Below, piece by piece: positions 18,231-26,008 of a stretch of 42,915 bases of DNA. A model generated the notes under the pieces. The model was given only the letters and a program-made list of their open reading frames with translations, was not told where the DNA came from and ran no database searches. Position 1 is the stretch's first letter, and each line of letters begins with the position of its first letter. The DNA comes from Rubrivivax sp. (lineage in GTDB: Bacteria > Pseudomonadota > Gammaproteobacteria > Burkholderiales > Burkholderiaceae_C): the NCBI GenBank assembly GCA_021298085.1, contig JAJTDE010000070.1, positions 1-42,915 on the forward strand, given 5' to 3'. A program made the position numbers and the translations under genes.

Positions 18231-18536
18231 ATGGCCAAGGATGAAGTGAAGACCACCATCGACCCCGATGGTCTGCGTTACCGCAGCAAGGCGCCGGGTT
18301 CGCCGTTTTCCGCCAATGGCTCATTCGGTGCTGCGACGATGTCTTGCTTTCTTTGTGGCAAGCATCGTCCGCGCTCGCAGCTGATGAGCAAGAAGCTCCT
18401 GGGCAAGTCCCAGTCGGTTTGTGCGCCGTCGTGCAAGGAAGCCGAAGCAGCGGCCAAGGCGGGCGGCCTGGTGCGGCCGGCCACCGTGGCTGGCGTCAGC
18501 ACGCCCGCGGCAGCGGACGCTGGCGGCGGCAAGTAA
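18231..18536 (+). CDS. Small Cys-rich (zinc-finger-like) hypothetical protein
   Basis: A 101-residue protein with one Cys-x2-Cys pair (SCFLCGKHRPRSQL) and a second Cys-x3-Cys pair (VCAPSC) about 25 residues later, spacing that could hold one zinc ion. The tail is Ala/Gly/Val-rich and probably disordered. The ATG at 18231 is chosen because the sequence from MAKDEVKTTIDPDGLRYR onward looks conserved, while the in-frame sequence upstream does not. A possible -10 (TAGAAT, 18189-18194) lies about 37 bp upstream. I recognise the type as a recurrent Burkholderiales hypothetical but cannot give a function. Confidence 0.7.
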   Translation: MAKDEVKTTIDPDGLRYRSKAPGSPFSANGSFGAATMSCFLCGKHRPRSQLMSKKLLGKSQSVCAPSCKEAEAAAKAGGLVRPATVAGVSTPAAADAGGGK

Positions 18537-18574
18537 GCAAGCCCGTTTGTCGGCCACCGCCACGCGCGGCCACC

Positions 18575-18775
18575 TCAGGCGGGCCCGCGGCCTGCGCGGG
18601 GCGCCAGAGATACTTGCTCGATATCCACCCCTGAGCGCCGGCCGACAGCGGCGGGGCGCTCGAGGCTGTGCAGGGCCTGCAGGAAGTCCCGCTGGGTGTT
18701 CAGCTTGGTCGACGGCCGCAGCTGCCCCAGCGGCTGTTCATCGGTGCCCCTGTACAGACCCGTTTCGGCGGGCAC
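18575..18775 (-). CDS. Small hypothetical reading frame downstream of the DUF5666 lipoprotein
   Basis: A 66-residue GTG-start frame on the same strand as, and 63 bp beyond, the lipoprotein gene. Its composition is protein-like in the middle (RPSTKLNTQRDFLQALHS) and low-complexity at the end. No domain is recognised and no clear ribosome site was found. It may be a remnant or a chance frame; without it 18537-18838 holds no gene. Confidence 0.25.
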   Translation of the reverse strand: MPAETGLYRGTDEQPLGQLRPSTKLNTQRDFLQALHSLERPAAVGRRSGVDIEQVSLAPRAGRGPA

Positions 18776-18810
18776 GCCGAGGCGCGCAGCGGGCCGGTGC
18801 GGGGGCGTGA

Positions 18811-18831
18811 GGGGCCGCGGCCTCAGGCCCC
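18811..18831 (-). terminator. GC-rich hairpin after the DUF5666 gene
   Basis: GGGGCC and GGCCCC form a 6-bp stem around a 9-base loop, 8 bp beyond the lipoprotein stop codon. There is no T-tract, so this is a weak candidate for transcription termination. Confidence 0.25.
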
Positions 18832-18838
18832 GGGCCCC

Positions 18839-20695
18839 TTACATGAAGCGAACCTTGGTGGCCACGAAGACGCGTACGCCGTTGCGCTCCACCAGGCTGC
18901 CCGTGGCCATCACGACCGCCCCGTTGGCCAGGCTGGCGGACTCACCATCCACCCAGGTAGCGCCCGAGGCGTCCACCCGCTGCCCGCCGATGCGCAAGTC
19001 ACCCAGCGACACAAAGTCGCTGACGGTGCCGGCCACACGGGCGCCCGGAGACTCACCCTTGACGACCTCTACCCAGCTGGCAAACATGCTGCGCGTACCG
19101 GGGTCGACCCGGCCCTTGGCAAACAGCAGCGCCCCGTTGCTGATATCGGCGGCGGTGCCACCTTCAAAGACGGTGGCTGAACTGTGCGTGACGGTCACGC
19201 CAGGCAGCTTGAAGCTGCTGGGCGCCACATCGTAGGCACGGCCGCCGAGCACCGAGACCGCGGGCGCCACGGGCTCGGCCAGCAGGATCAGCTTGCTCGC
19301 CAGCACCACGCCGTTGGCGTCGGGAACGCCCACGACAGCCACACGACGGCCGCTGGCCATCAGCCCCAGCGAACCACCTTCGATCTCCGCGTTGTCGGCC
19401 AGCCGCACGTCCAGCGCCACCAGCTTGAAGCTGCGAGTCTGGGCGTTCCACTCACGCGCCTCGCCACTGAGCTTGAGGGTTTGGGTTGCAGAGGGCTTCA
19501 GAAACTCCACCCGCTCGGCACGGAACACATCACCCCGCGCCGCGCCCTGCACCTGCAGCGTGGCGCCGTTGCCCAAGTCAGCGGCGGCACCGCCCACAAA
19601 GGCTGCCTGTGATGCGTCGACGATGGTGCCGCGCAGCTTGAAGTTGGCCGCCGAGATGAAGTCCGTCACCTCACCCTTCAGCGACGCCAGGGCGTCCACG
19701 GGCACCTTGATGATGCGGATCTTCTCGGCCCGCAGCACACCGGCACTCATGCGGCCATCCACCGCCACCGCCTGGTTGGCCACCAGGTCAGAGGCCGTAC
19801 CGCCCTCGATGCTGGCGCCCTGGCCGTTGACCTTGACGCCGCCAACGGAAAAGTCCGCCACCGAAGTGAAGGCCGTGATGCGCCCACCCAGCGTGGCCGG
19901 CGCACCGTCTTCGGCAGCCTTGATGCGCACCGTCTTGGCGACGAAGCGGCCATTGCTGGGCGCCGCATCACCAAATATCAAGGCCTGCTGCCCGTTGGCG
20001 ATGGCCAGGTTGGCAGGCAACACAGTGGCGCTGCTGAAGTCGACGGTCAGGTCCTGAAAACGGAAGCTGCGCGCCGTAGCGTCCAGCGAGGTGACGATGC
20101 CCGTCAGGCGCACCGCGGGCTCGTCGGCCTCGCGCGGCTTGCGTTCCACCCGGGTGGCGACGATGGCGCGGTTGGCGTCGACCGTCCCGTGCACCTCGAC
20201 ACGGTCGTTCACCGCCAGGCCCGACAACCCCGAGACCCCTTCAAACAGCGTGGGCGTGGCACCCGTCAGGCTCACCTTGACGGTCTGGCCAAAGATCGTG
20301 AACGATTGCCCGGACAGGTCGACACTGCTGATGGGGCCGGCCACGGCGGCACGGACGGTCACCTCGGTGACCTCGCCGTTTTCGACCTTGGCGTCTACCG
20401 ACATGCCCAGCTTGAGGTCAGCCAACCCCGCGCTGCGCGCCGTGGCTGCGCCGTTGTCGACCATCACGCGCGCCGCGGCGTCGCCATAGCGCACACCGTC
20501 GATGATGATGCTGCCGAAGCCCGTCAGCGTGCCATTGACCGTCGCCGGCTGGGGCGCCGGCGCCACCGGGGTGGGCGCGTCGCCGCTGGCCGCACTGCCA
20601 CCACCGCCGCCACCGCAGGCAGCAACCAGGGCCAGAAGGGCCGCCGGCACCAACAAGGCAAGGCGGGGACGGAATTGGGGGGCATGCGGTCTCAT
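18839..20695 (-). CDS. DUF5666 repeat lipoprotein
   Basis: Predicted lipoprotein of 618 residues. The signal peptide ALLVPAALLALVAAC ends in a lipobox with the lipidated Cys near residue 27, followed by a run of glycines and a Ala/Pro linker. The rest is about eight copies of a 60-70 residue beta-rich unit opening with patterns such as LTGIVTSLD, LGGRITAFTS, LKGEVTDFIS, LGGRAYDVAP and VAGTVSDFVS, and closing with forms like AEKIRI, AERVEF and ATKVRF. This is the DUF5666 (OB-like) repeat. The ATG at 20695 is preferred over one 14 codons upstream because it starts the signal peptide and has GGAG 6 bp before it. Function is unknown; an envelope structural or ligand-binding role is possible. Confidence 0.85.
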   Translation of the reverse strand: MRPHAPQFRPRLALLVPAALLALVAACGGGGGGSAASGDAPTPVAPAPQPATVNGTLTGFGSIIIDGVRYGDAAARVMVDNGAATARSAGLADLKLGMSVDAKVENGEVTEVTVRAAVAGPISSVDLSGQSFTIFGQTVKVSLTGATPTLFEGVSGLSGLAVNDRVEVHGTVDANRAIVATRVERKPREADEPAVRLTGIVTSLDATARSFRFQDLTVDFSSATVLPANLAIANGQQALIFGDAAPSNGRFVAKTVRIKAAEDGAPATLGGRITAFTSVADFSVGGVKVNGQGASIEGGTASDLVANQAVAVDGRMSAGVLRAEKIRIIKVPVDALASLKGEVTDFISAANFKLRGTIVDASQAAFVGGAAADLGNGATLQVQGAARGDVFRAERVEFLKPSATQTLKLSGEAREWNAQTRSFKLVALDVRLADNAEIEGGSLGLMASGRRVAVVGVPDANGVVLASKLILLAEPVAPAVSVLGGRAYDVAPSSFKLPGVTVTHSSATVFEGGTAADISNGALLFAKGRVDPGTRSMFASWVEVVKGESPGARVAGTVSDFVSLGDLRIGGQRVDASGATWVDGESASLANGAVVMATGSLVERNGVRVFVATKVRFM

Positions 20696-20871
20696 GGGCG
20701 CTCCGGAAGGCAGGGCTGGGGGCAGACGGGTCATGCCGGTGAATTCGGCGTGGCGCCCGATCCTCCGCGTGAAAACCGCACAGCCCTGCGTTGCCCCGCC
20801 GCGACTCCAGTGCCCAGAGGGTGACCCTCTGTGACTTGTTGCCGCTTGCCACACCGCTATGCTGCCAACCC

Positions 20872-21573
20872 ATGAACCTTCAGAATCCGCCTGATACCGA
20901 TTCCTGGCAATTCATCTACGGCAGCTGGCATGGGCGCATCAACCGACGCTGCTTCTGGCTCTACGGCGTGCTGGCGCTGCTGGGCCTCGCGCTGCTGTTG
21001 CGGGCTCTGCTGGACATCGCCGGCGTCTCCCCGGGGCGGGCAGAGCTGGCCGTGAACCTGGTGCTGCTGTGGATGAGCGCGGTTGTCAGTGCCAAGCGCT
21101 GGCACGACCGCGACCGCTCAGCCTGGTGGGTGCTGCTGCTGCTGGTGCCGGTGGTGGGAGTGCTGTGGACCCTGCTCGACAACGGCCTGGTGCGCGGCAC
21201 CCAGGGAGCGACACATTGCCGCCAGCCTGCTCGACCGCCTGCAGGATGGCGGCGCGCTCGATGGCTTCCAGCTCTTGTTCGGTCGACAGGGGCGCAACAC
21301 CCGGGACACCGCTGCGGTAGGGGCTGGTGCCATGGGCCAGCGAGACGTCCGCAGCGACGGGGGATTCCCCGTCGCCCGCGAGAGCGCTGTGGCACAGCTC
21401 TTCCCAGAAGACGGGTGGCAAGTGCTCAGGCCGGATCCAGCGCTGGGTGCCGGCCTGCAGTGCCGCCGCGCGGAGCACCTGCACCAGCTGGCCGACATTG
21501 CCCGGCCAGGCAAAGGCCTGCAACCGGCGCAGCAGCTCATCGGACAGCGACAGGTGCGGCGCATGCAGGCTGA
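20872..21573 (+). CDS. DUF805 membrane protein with foreign C-terminal extension
   Basis: The first 112 residues are a DUF805 protein: the aromatic lead YGSWHGRINRRCFW, then three hydrophobic segments (about 29-50, 58-74, 84-103) and the signature AKRWHDRDRSAWW, ending at LVRGTQG. DUF805 proteins normally stop 10-15 residues later with a PN-x-GPDP-like tail. Here the frame instead runs 120 residues into DNA that is antisense to the downstream regulator gene. The change occurs at about 21205-21211. The true gene is probably about 20872-21210 and has lost its 3' end. The function of DUF805 proteins is not established. Confidence 0.7.
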   Translation: MNLQNPPDTDSWQFIYGSWHGRINRRCFWLYGVLALLGLALLLRALLDIAGVSPGRAELAVNLVLLWMSAVVSAKRWHDRDRSAWWVLLLLVPVVGVLWTLLDNGLVRGTQGATHCRQPARPPAGWRRARWLPALVRSTGAQHPGHRCGRGWCHGPARRPQRRGIPRRPRERCGTALPRRRVASAQAGSSAGCRPAVPPRGAPAPAGRHCPARQRPATGAAAHRTATGAAHAG

Positions 21574-23155
21574 CATCCAGCAGGCGGCGCACCAGCGCAG
21601 GGAAATCCTCGCGTTCGCGCAATGCCGGTAGGCGCACCGTCCAGCCGTTGAGCGCGTGGTACAGCGTCGCGAGGATCACCCGCCGGCCACCGGACACCGC
21701 ACCCAGCGTCGCATCCCAGCGCTCGGCTGCCGGGCCGCCATCGTCAGCCCGGCTGGCCAAGCCATGGCCCGACGCTTGCGGGGCGAGCCGGTACTGGCTG
21801 CTCCCGATGAGTGCCACATCCACCGGCACTGGCCGTGCCCAAGGGGCTGCCTGCAGCTGCCGTGACGCCAGAAACAGCGCCAGCCGCTGCTGCAACTCGG
21901 GGGGGAGCTCGTCGATGTCGTCCAGGAAGACCGTGCCGCCATCGGCCTGCATCAGCTTGCCCGTGACGGCCGAATCGGCCTGGGCCGCCGCCGCTGAGCC
22001 GTGCAGCGACGCACCGAACAGTTCGGCTTCCAGGGCCGCCACCGGCCGCAGTGCGCAGGACACCGCCACAAAGGGCCCATCGCGCCGGGGCGATTCGGCA
22101 TGCACGGCCCTGGCCAGCCAGGTCTTGCCAGTCCCTTCTTCACCTTCGATCAGCAGCGGCACGTCGCGCCCGGCCAGGCGCTGGAGTTGTTCAACCGCCC
22201 GCTCCAGCGTGGCGTCACCTGTCAGCCAGGCTGACCAGCCAGGCGCTTCTTCTGACCAATGCGCCGCCTGGCGCGCGGCCCTGGGCGAGGGTTGACGCAC
22301 CGCGGCATCGGCGATGGTGGACCACACCGGCCATTCACACCGTGCATGGGCCAGGACGGAACGACCGTCGGGCAGGTGCAGGTTCAGCGCCGTGGCACCC
22401 GGGGCCCTGAAGTGGTTCAGCAGCATGTCGGTGTGCACACCCAGCAGCGACTTCAGGCTCTGGCGCCGCAGGGCGGCACGGCCCATGCCCAGGAGCTCCA
22501 GCGCCTGCCGGTTGGCGCCGACGATGCGTTCGTCGGCCGACACCGCGAGGATGCCTTCCGACAGCCCACCCAGCGAACGGGCGAAGCGGTGGAAGTGGAT
22601 GCGCATGGCCCGCTGGTGCTGCGCGCACAACCAGCGGTTTTCGATCATGCGTGCGCAGGCCGCGACCCAGGGTGCCGCTGAGCTGCCGGCGCCCTGTGCC
22701 TCGGCGACCCAATCGAGCTGCGCGGCCACATCGCCGTCCGGGTTCAGCAGCAAGGCGGCGCGAGACGACGGCGAGTGGCGCAGCGGCCGGCCACCCGAAC
22801 CCGATTCGCGGAATGACGCCAGCGAATGTGTACCGTTACCGAAGCGGCCCACCGCGTGCAGCAGCTGGCCTTCCATGTCGAGCAGCACCACGCTGCCCTG
22901 CGGGGCGTCCAGCTGCCGGAAGAGCAGCGACATGACGGGGTCAGCCTGCTCCAGCAGAAGCATCTGCTGAGCACTGAGGCGTTCGGGGGCCAATGACGCC
23001 GAGGGCGCCGCGGAGGCCGCATCAGCATCAGCCGGTTGAGCTGGCGCGTCAGGCCGCTGGGCGTGGGCCACCAAGCTCAGTGCCGGTGACTCGCGGCGGC
23101 CACCGGCGGCTGCAGCCGGCTCGCCAAACAGCGCCAGAGGTTTTGCGTCAGACAT
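21086..23155 (-). CDS. NtrC/AcoR-like AAA+ regulator lacking GAFTGA, C-terminal HTH truncated
   Basis: Regulator of 689 residues as read. The N-terminal third is GAF-like, followed by a PAS-type segment (SEGILAVSADERIVGANRQALELLG). The AAA+ domain has Walker A GEEGTGKT, Walker B GGTVFLDDIDELP and an FAWPGNVGQL sensor segment. The region after ELFG, where sigma-54 activators carry GAFTGA, reads ASLHGSAAAAQ, so contact with sigma-54 is doubtful. The Fis-type HTH begins (LEAIERAAILQAVEQAGGNVS) but stops at about 21206. Beyond that the frame reads antisense through the DUF805 gene. The true gene therefore spans about 21209-23155 and lacks two thirds of its DNA-binding helices. The ATG at 23155 has no clear ribosome site. 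Confidence 0.8.
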   Translation of the reverse strand: MSDAKPLALFGEPAAAAGGRRESPALSLVAHAQRPDAPAQPADADAASAAPSASLAPERLSAQQMLLLEQADPVMSLLFRQLDAPQGSVVLLDMEGQLLHAVGRFGNGTHSLASFRESGSGGRPLRHSPSSRAALLLNPDGDVAAQLDWVAEAQGAGSSAAPWVAACARMIENRWLCAQHQRAMRIHFHRFARSLGGLSEGILAVSADERIVGANRQALELLGMGRAALRRQSLKSLLGVHTDMLLNHFRAPGATALNLHLPDGRSVLAHARCEWPVWSTIADAAVRQPSPRAARQAAHWSEEAPGWSAWLTGDATLERAVEQLQRLAGRDVPLLIEGEEGTGKTWLARAVHAESPRRDGPFVAVSCALRPVAALEAELFGASLHGSAAAAQADSAVTGKLMQADGGTVFLDDIDELPPELQQRLALFLASRQLQAAPWARPVPVDVALIGSSQYRLAPQASGHGLASRADDGGPAAERWDATLGAVSGGRRVILATLYHALNGWTVRLPALREREDFPALVRRLLDVSLHAPHLSLSDELLRRLQAFAWPGNVGQLVQVLRAAALQAGTQRWIRPEHLPPVFWEELCHSALAGDGESPVAADVSLAHGTSPYRSGVPGVAPLSTEQELEAIERAAILQAVEQAGGNVSLPGCRAPGRCRAGSTALPPPAPAAAAPTRLSGRGRASAWH

Positions 23156-23286
23156 TGCTCACGATGATAGGCCCTCACGCGTGGCGCTGTACAACCCCCA
23201 GCTTTGCTCAGCTTTGGCGGCGCGGCCTACGGGGCCTGTGCCGGGCCCAGAAGCGCGCTCAGATACGCAGAACCCCTCGGCACCCC

Positions 23287-24591
23287 TCAGTAACGGCCTG
23301 TGATGCCCGCCACCTTCAGGTAGGTATTGGCCACCCAAGCCACCAGGCCGCGGACCAGCAGGCCCCGCCAGCCGCGCTGGATGGGTGGTGCGTCCACCTC
23401 GAGCGAGACGGCAAAGGCCTCGTCCAGACGCTGTGACAGGGTCTGCACAAAAGCCGCATCCTGGACCACCGCGTTGGCCTCCAGGTTGAGCAGCAGCGAC
23501 AGCGGGTCGATGTTGGAGCTGCCCACCGTCGCCCACTGGCCATCCACCACCGCCACCTTTGCGTGCAGGAAGGCTGGCGTGTATTCGTAGATCCGGATGC
23601 CGCGGCCCAGCAGGCTGTCATACAGCACCCGCGCGGCCAGCGCCGCAAAGCGGTAATCCACCTTGCCCTGCAGCAGCAGCCGCACGGCCACGCCGCGGCC
23701 GGCCGCCCGTTCCAGGGCGCGCCTGAAGCGCACGCCGGGGTAGAAATAGGGGCAGGCGATGTCGATGTTCCGCTGCGCACGCCCGATGGCCTGGATGTAG
23801 CTGCGCTCGATGGCGCGGCGCTGGCGCAGGTTGTCGCGCACCACCAGCGCCGCGCGCACCGGCGGCAGCGCAGCCAGCGACGCCGACACCGCGTCGGCAT
23901 GCCGGGAAAGCCCCCCTACCCCGCGCCAGGGGCGCGCCAGCGGCAGCCCCTGGCCTGCCACCGGGCGCAGCTGGTGCAGCAGCCTGAGGGTGCCGCGCAC
24001 CGGCCGCGGGCTGCCGGCCAGCCCGCGCAGTTCGGCGCGCCAGCCACGCCCCAGGTGCGCCCGCAGCCACAGCGAACGCACCACCTGCTCGATCTCCTGG
24101 GCGACCGGCCCGCGCAGCTCCACGGCAAAGTCCAGCCGCGGTTGCTCTGACCAGCCGTGGTTCATGTCGTAACGGTCGTCGATGATGTTGATGCCACCCA
24201 CAAAACCCGTGTGGCCGTCCACCGCACACAGCTTCTGGTGCAGCCGCCGCAGCTGCTGCGGCTGCAGCCAGCTCCACCAGCGGTCCAGCGGCCTGAAGAC
24301 TTCGAACTGCACGCCACCCTGGCCGAGCAGCGGCTGCAGCAAGGGCAGCCAGGCCATGCTGCCAAAACCGTCCACCAGCACATGCACGGCCACCCCACGC
24401 TGCGCGGCGTCTGACAGGGCTTGCACCACCCGGTGGCCTGACGCGTCATCGTTGAAGATGTAGGTGGCCAACCAGACCGATTCGCGCGCCGCGTCAATGG
24501 CGGCAACGAGCTGCGGAAAGAGCTCGTCGCCGCCAGTCAGGAGCGCCACCTGATGGCCACCCCGGTAGTTGACAACACCGTCGCGCACCAT
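23287..24591 (-). CDS. clsB: Cardiolipin synthase B (phospholipase D family)
   Basis: Membrane-associated transphosphatidylase making cardiolipin from phosphatidylglycerol. The 434-residue protein has two HKD motifs: HQKLCAVDG followed by GFVGGINI, and HAKVAVVDG followed by TVGSSNID. It begins with a GGHQVALLTGGDELFPQL segment typical of ClsB (formerly YbhO). A hydrophobic C-terminal stretch (GLLVRGLVAWVANTYL) could associate with the membrane. It lies 14 bp after the EEP-phosphatase gene, an arrangement matching ybhP-clsB of enteric bacteria. The substrate is inferred from the family. Confidence 0.88.
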   Translation of the reverse strand: MVRDGVVNYRGGHQVALLTGGDELFPQLVAAIDAARESVWLATYIFNDDASGHRVVQALSDAAQRGVAVHVLVDGFGSMAWLPLLQPLLGQGGVQFEVFRPLDRWWSWLQPQQLRRLHQKLCAVDGHTGFVGGINIIDDRYDMNHGWSEQPRLDFAVELRGPVAQEIEQVVRSLWLRAHLGRGWRAELRGLAGSPRPVRGTLRLLHQLRPVAGQGLPLARPWRGVGGLSRHADAVSASLAALPPVRAALVVRDNLRQRRAIERSYIQAIGRAQRNIDIACPYFYPGVRFRRALERAAGRGVAVRLLLQGKVDYRFAALAARVLYDSLLGRGIRIYEYTPAFLHAKVAVVDGQWATVGSSNIDPLSLLLNLEANAVVQDAAFVQTLSQRLDEAFAVSLEVDAPPIQRGWRGLLVRGLVAWVANTYLKVAGITGRY

Positions 24592-24605
24592 GGTGTGACC
24601 GGGCC

Positions 24606-25370
24606 TCAGTCAAGCTCCAGCTCAGCCAGCAGCGGCAGGTGGTCTGACATGCGGGCCCAGGCTGCCCCCCGTGGCACCTGCAGCGCCCGGCAGCGAAGCC
24701 CGCGCACATAGATGCGGTCCAGCGCAAACACGGGCGCCAACGCCGGGAAGGTAGAGCGTTTGAGGTGGCGATGGCCTTCGGTGCCGGCGCGCTGCAGACC
24801 CAGGCTGTGCATCGGCACGTCCAGGCGCTCGCTCCAGTCGTTGAAGTCGCCGGCCACCAGCAGCGGCGCCTGCGCCGGCACCGACTCGGCCATGTACCGC
24901 CCCAGGCGCTGCACCTGCCGCAGGCGGCTCGAGTGCACCAGGCCAAAGTGGATGACGATCACGTGCACCGGCGTGCCGGCCCACACCACCTGCACATGCA
25001 ACAGGCCGCGTTGTTCGAAGCGGTGGTCGCTCACGTCGTGGTGCCCCACGTCGCCCATCGGCCAGCGCGACAGCAGGGCATTGCCGTGTTCGCCATGGCG
25101 CGTCACGGCATTGCTGCGGTAAGCAACCTCATAGCCTTCGGGCGCCAGAAACTCGGCCTGGCCCATGTCGGGCCAGCCGAACGAGGTGCGGTCGAAACGG
25201 CGGGCGTCGCGGGTGTGGAACAGGCGCACTTCCTGCAGGCAGACGAGGTCAGCGTCCAGCGCCTCTACCGCCAGCCCGAGGTTGTGGATTTCCAGCCGCT
25301 TGCGCGGGCCCACGCCCCGCACACCCTTGTGGATGTTGTAGGTCGCCACCCGCAGCACCGAGGTGTCCAT
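24606..25370 (-). CDS. Endonuclease/exonuclease/phosphatase family protein (YbhP-like)
   Basis: Mg-dependent EEP-fold hydrolase of about 254 residues. It shows RVATYNIHKGVRGVG with the metal-binding Asn, LVCLQEV with the metal-binding Glu, VIVIHFGLV, VAGDFNDW and a terminal SDHLPLLAEL carrying the catalytic His. The ATG at 25370 is chosen because conservation starts right after it; another ATG at 25421 and a TTG at 25484 are possible, none with a good ribosome site. It forms a pair with clsB. The substrate (nucleic acid, phosphoinositide-like or lipid headgroup) is unknown. Confidence 0.85.
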   Translation of the reverse strand: MDTSVLRVATYNIHKGVRGVGPRKRLEIHNLGLAVEALDADLVCLQEVRLFHTRDARRFDRTSFGWPDMGQAEFLAPEGYEVAYRSNAVTRHGEHGNALLSRWPMGDVGHHDVSDHRFEQRGLLHVQVVWAGTPVHVIVIHFGLVHSSRLRQVQRLGRYMAESVPAQAPLLVAGDFNDWSERLDVPMHSLGLQRAGTEGHRHLKRSTFPALAPVFALDRIYVRGLRCRALQVPRGAAWARMSDHLPLLAELELD

Positions 25371-25502
25371 GTAGGTGGACGGCGCAAAACGCGAGTGCCT
25401 TGGCAGCTGCGAATGCGGCATGGGGAGTCGGGAATGGGTTGCCACGGTAAGGTTCCGCAATAACTGGGCCGGTTCACATGCCAAACGACACCGCGTGGGC
25501 TT

Positions 25503-25985
25503 TCAGGGCCCGGCCACAAAACGCGGCAGCTGCAGGATGGCCTCGGCGTTGCTGGGCGAGAAGCAGCGGTCGGCCGCCTCGCGCCAGGGCAGCCATTCGT
25601 AGGCCACATGTTCACGCGGCGCCAGCCGCACCGGTGTGCCGGCCGGCACACACAGGCCGAAGACATGCTCGGTGTTGTGGGTCACCCCCGGCGCATAGCG
25701 GTGCCGCCACACAGGGTAGATCTCGTAGACGTTCTGCAGCCGCCAATCCTGCAGCGCCGCGGTCGGAATGCCGGGGCTGCCGGGGCTGCCCACCGCGATG
25801 CCGGTCTCTTCGTGCACTTCCCGCGCAGCCGCCGTGGCCAGCGGCTCATCCGGCTCGTCCAGCGAACCGGTGACGCTCTGCCAGAAGCCTGGCTTGTCGG
25901 CGCGCTCGATCAACAACACCTCCAGGGCTGGCGTGTGGATCACCACCAGCACCGATTGCGGGATCTTGAAGCTCGTGGGCGGCAC
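25503..25985 (-). CDS. nudB: Dihydroneopterin triphosphate diphosphatase (Nudix)
   Basis: Nudix hydrolase of 160 residues, predicted to remove pyrophosphate from dihydroneopterin triphosphate in folate biosynthesis. The Nudix box is spread over GSLDEPDEPLATAAAREVHEETGI (given here as GSLDEPDEPL and REVHEETGI), preceded by GFWQSVTGSLD, which is characteristic of NudB. The start is a GTG at 25985, 23 bp downstream of aspS. The aspS-nudB order is common in proteobacteria and supports the assignment. Confidence 0.9.
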   Translation of the reverse strand: MPPTSFKIPQSVLVVIHTPALEVLLIERADKPGFWQSVTGSLDEPDEPLATAAAREVHEETGIAVGSPGSPGIPTAALQDWRLQNVYEIYPVWRHRYAPGVTHNTEHVFGLCVPAGTPVRLAPREHVAYEWLPWREAADRCFSPSNAEAILQLPRFVAGP

Positions 25986-26008
25986 GGCAAGCTCAGGCGG
26001 CCATGGCG

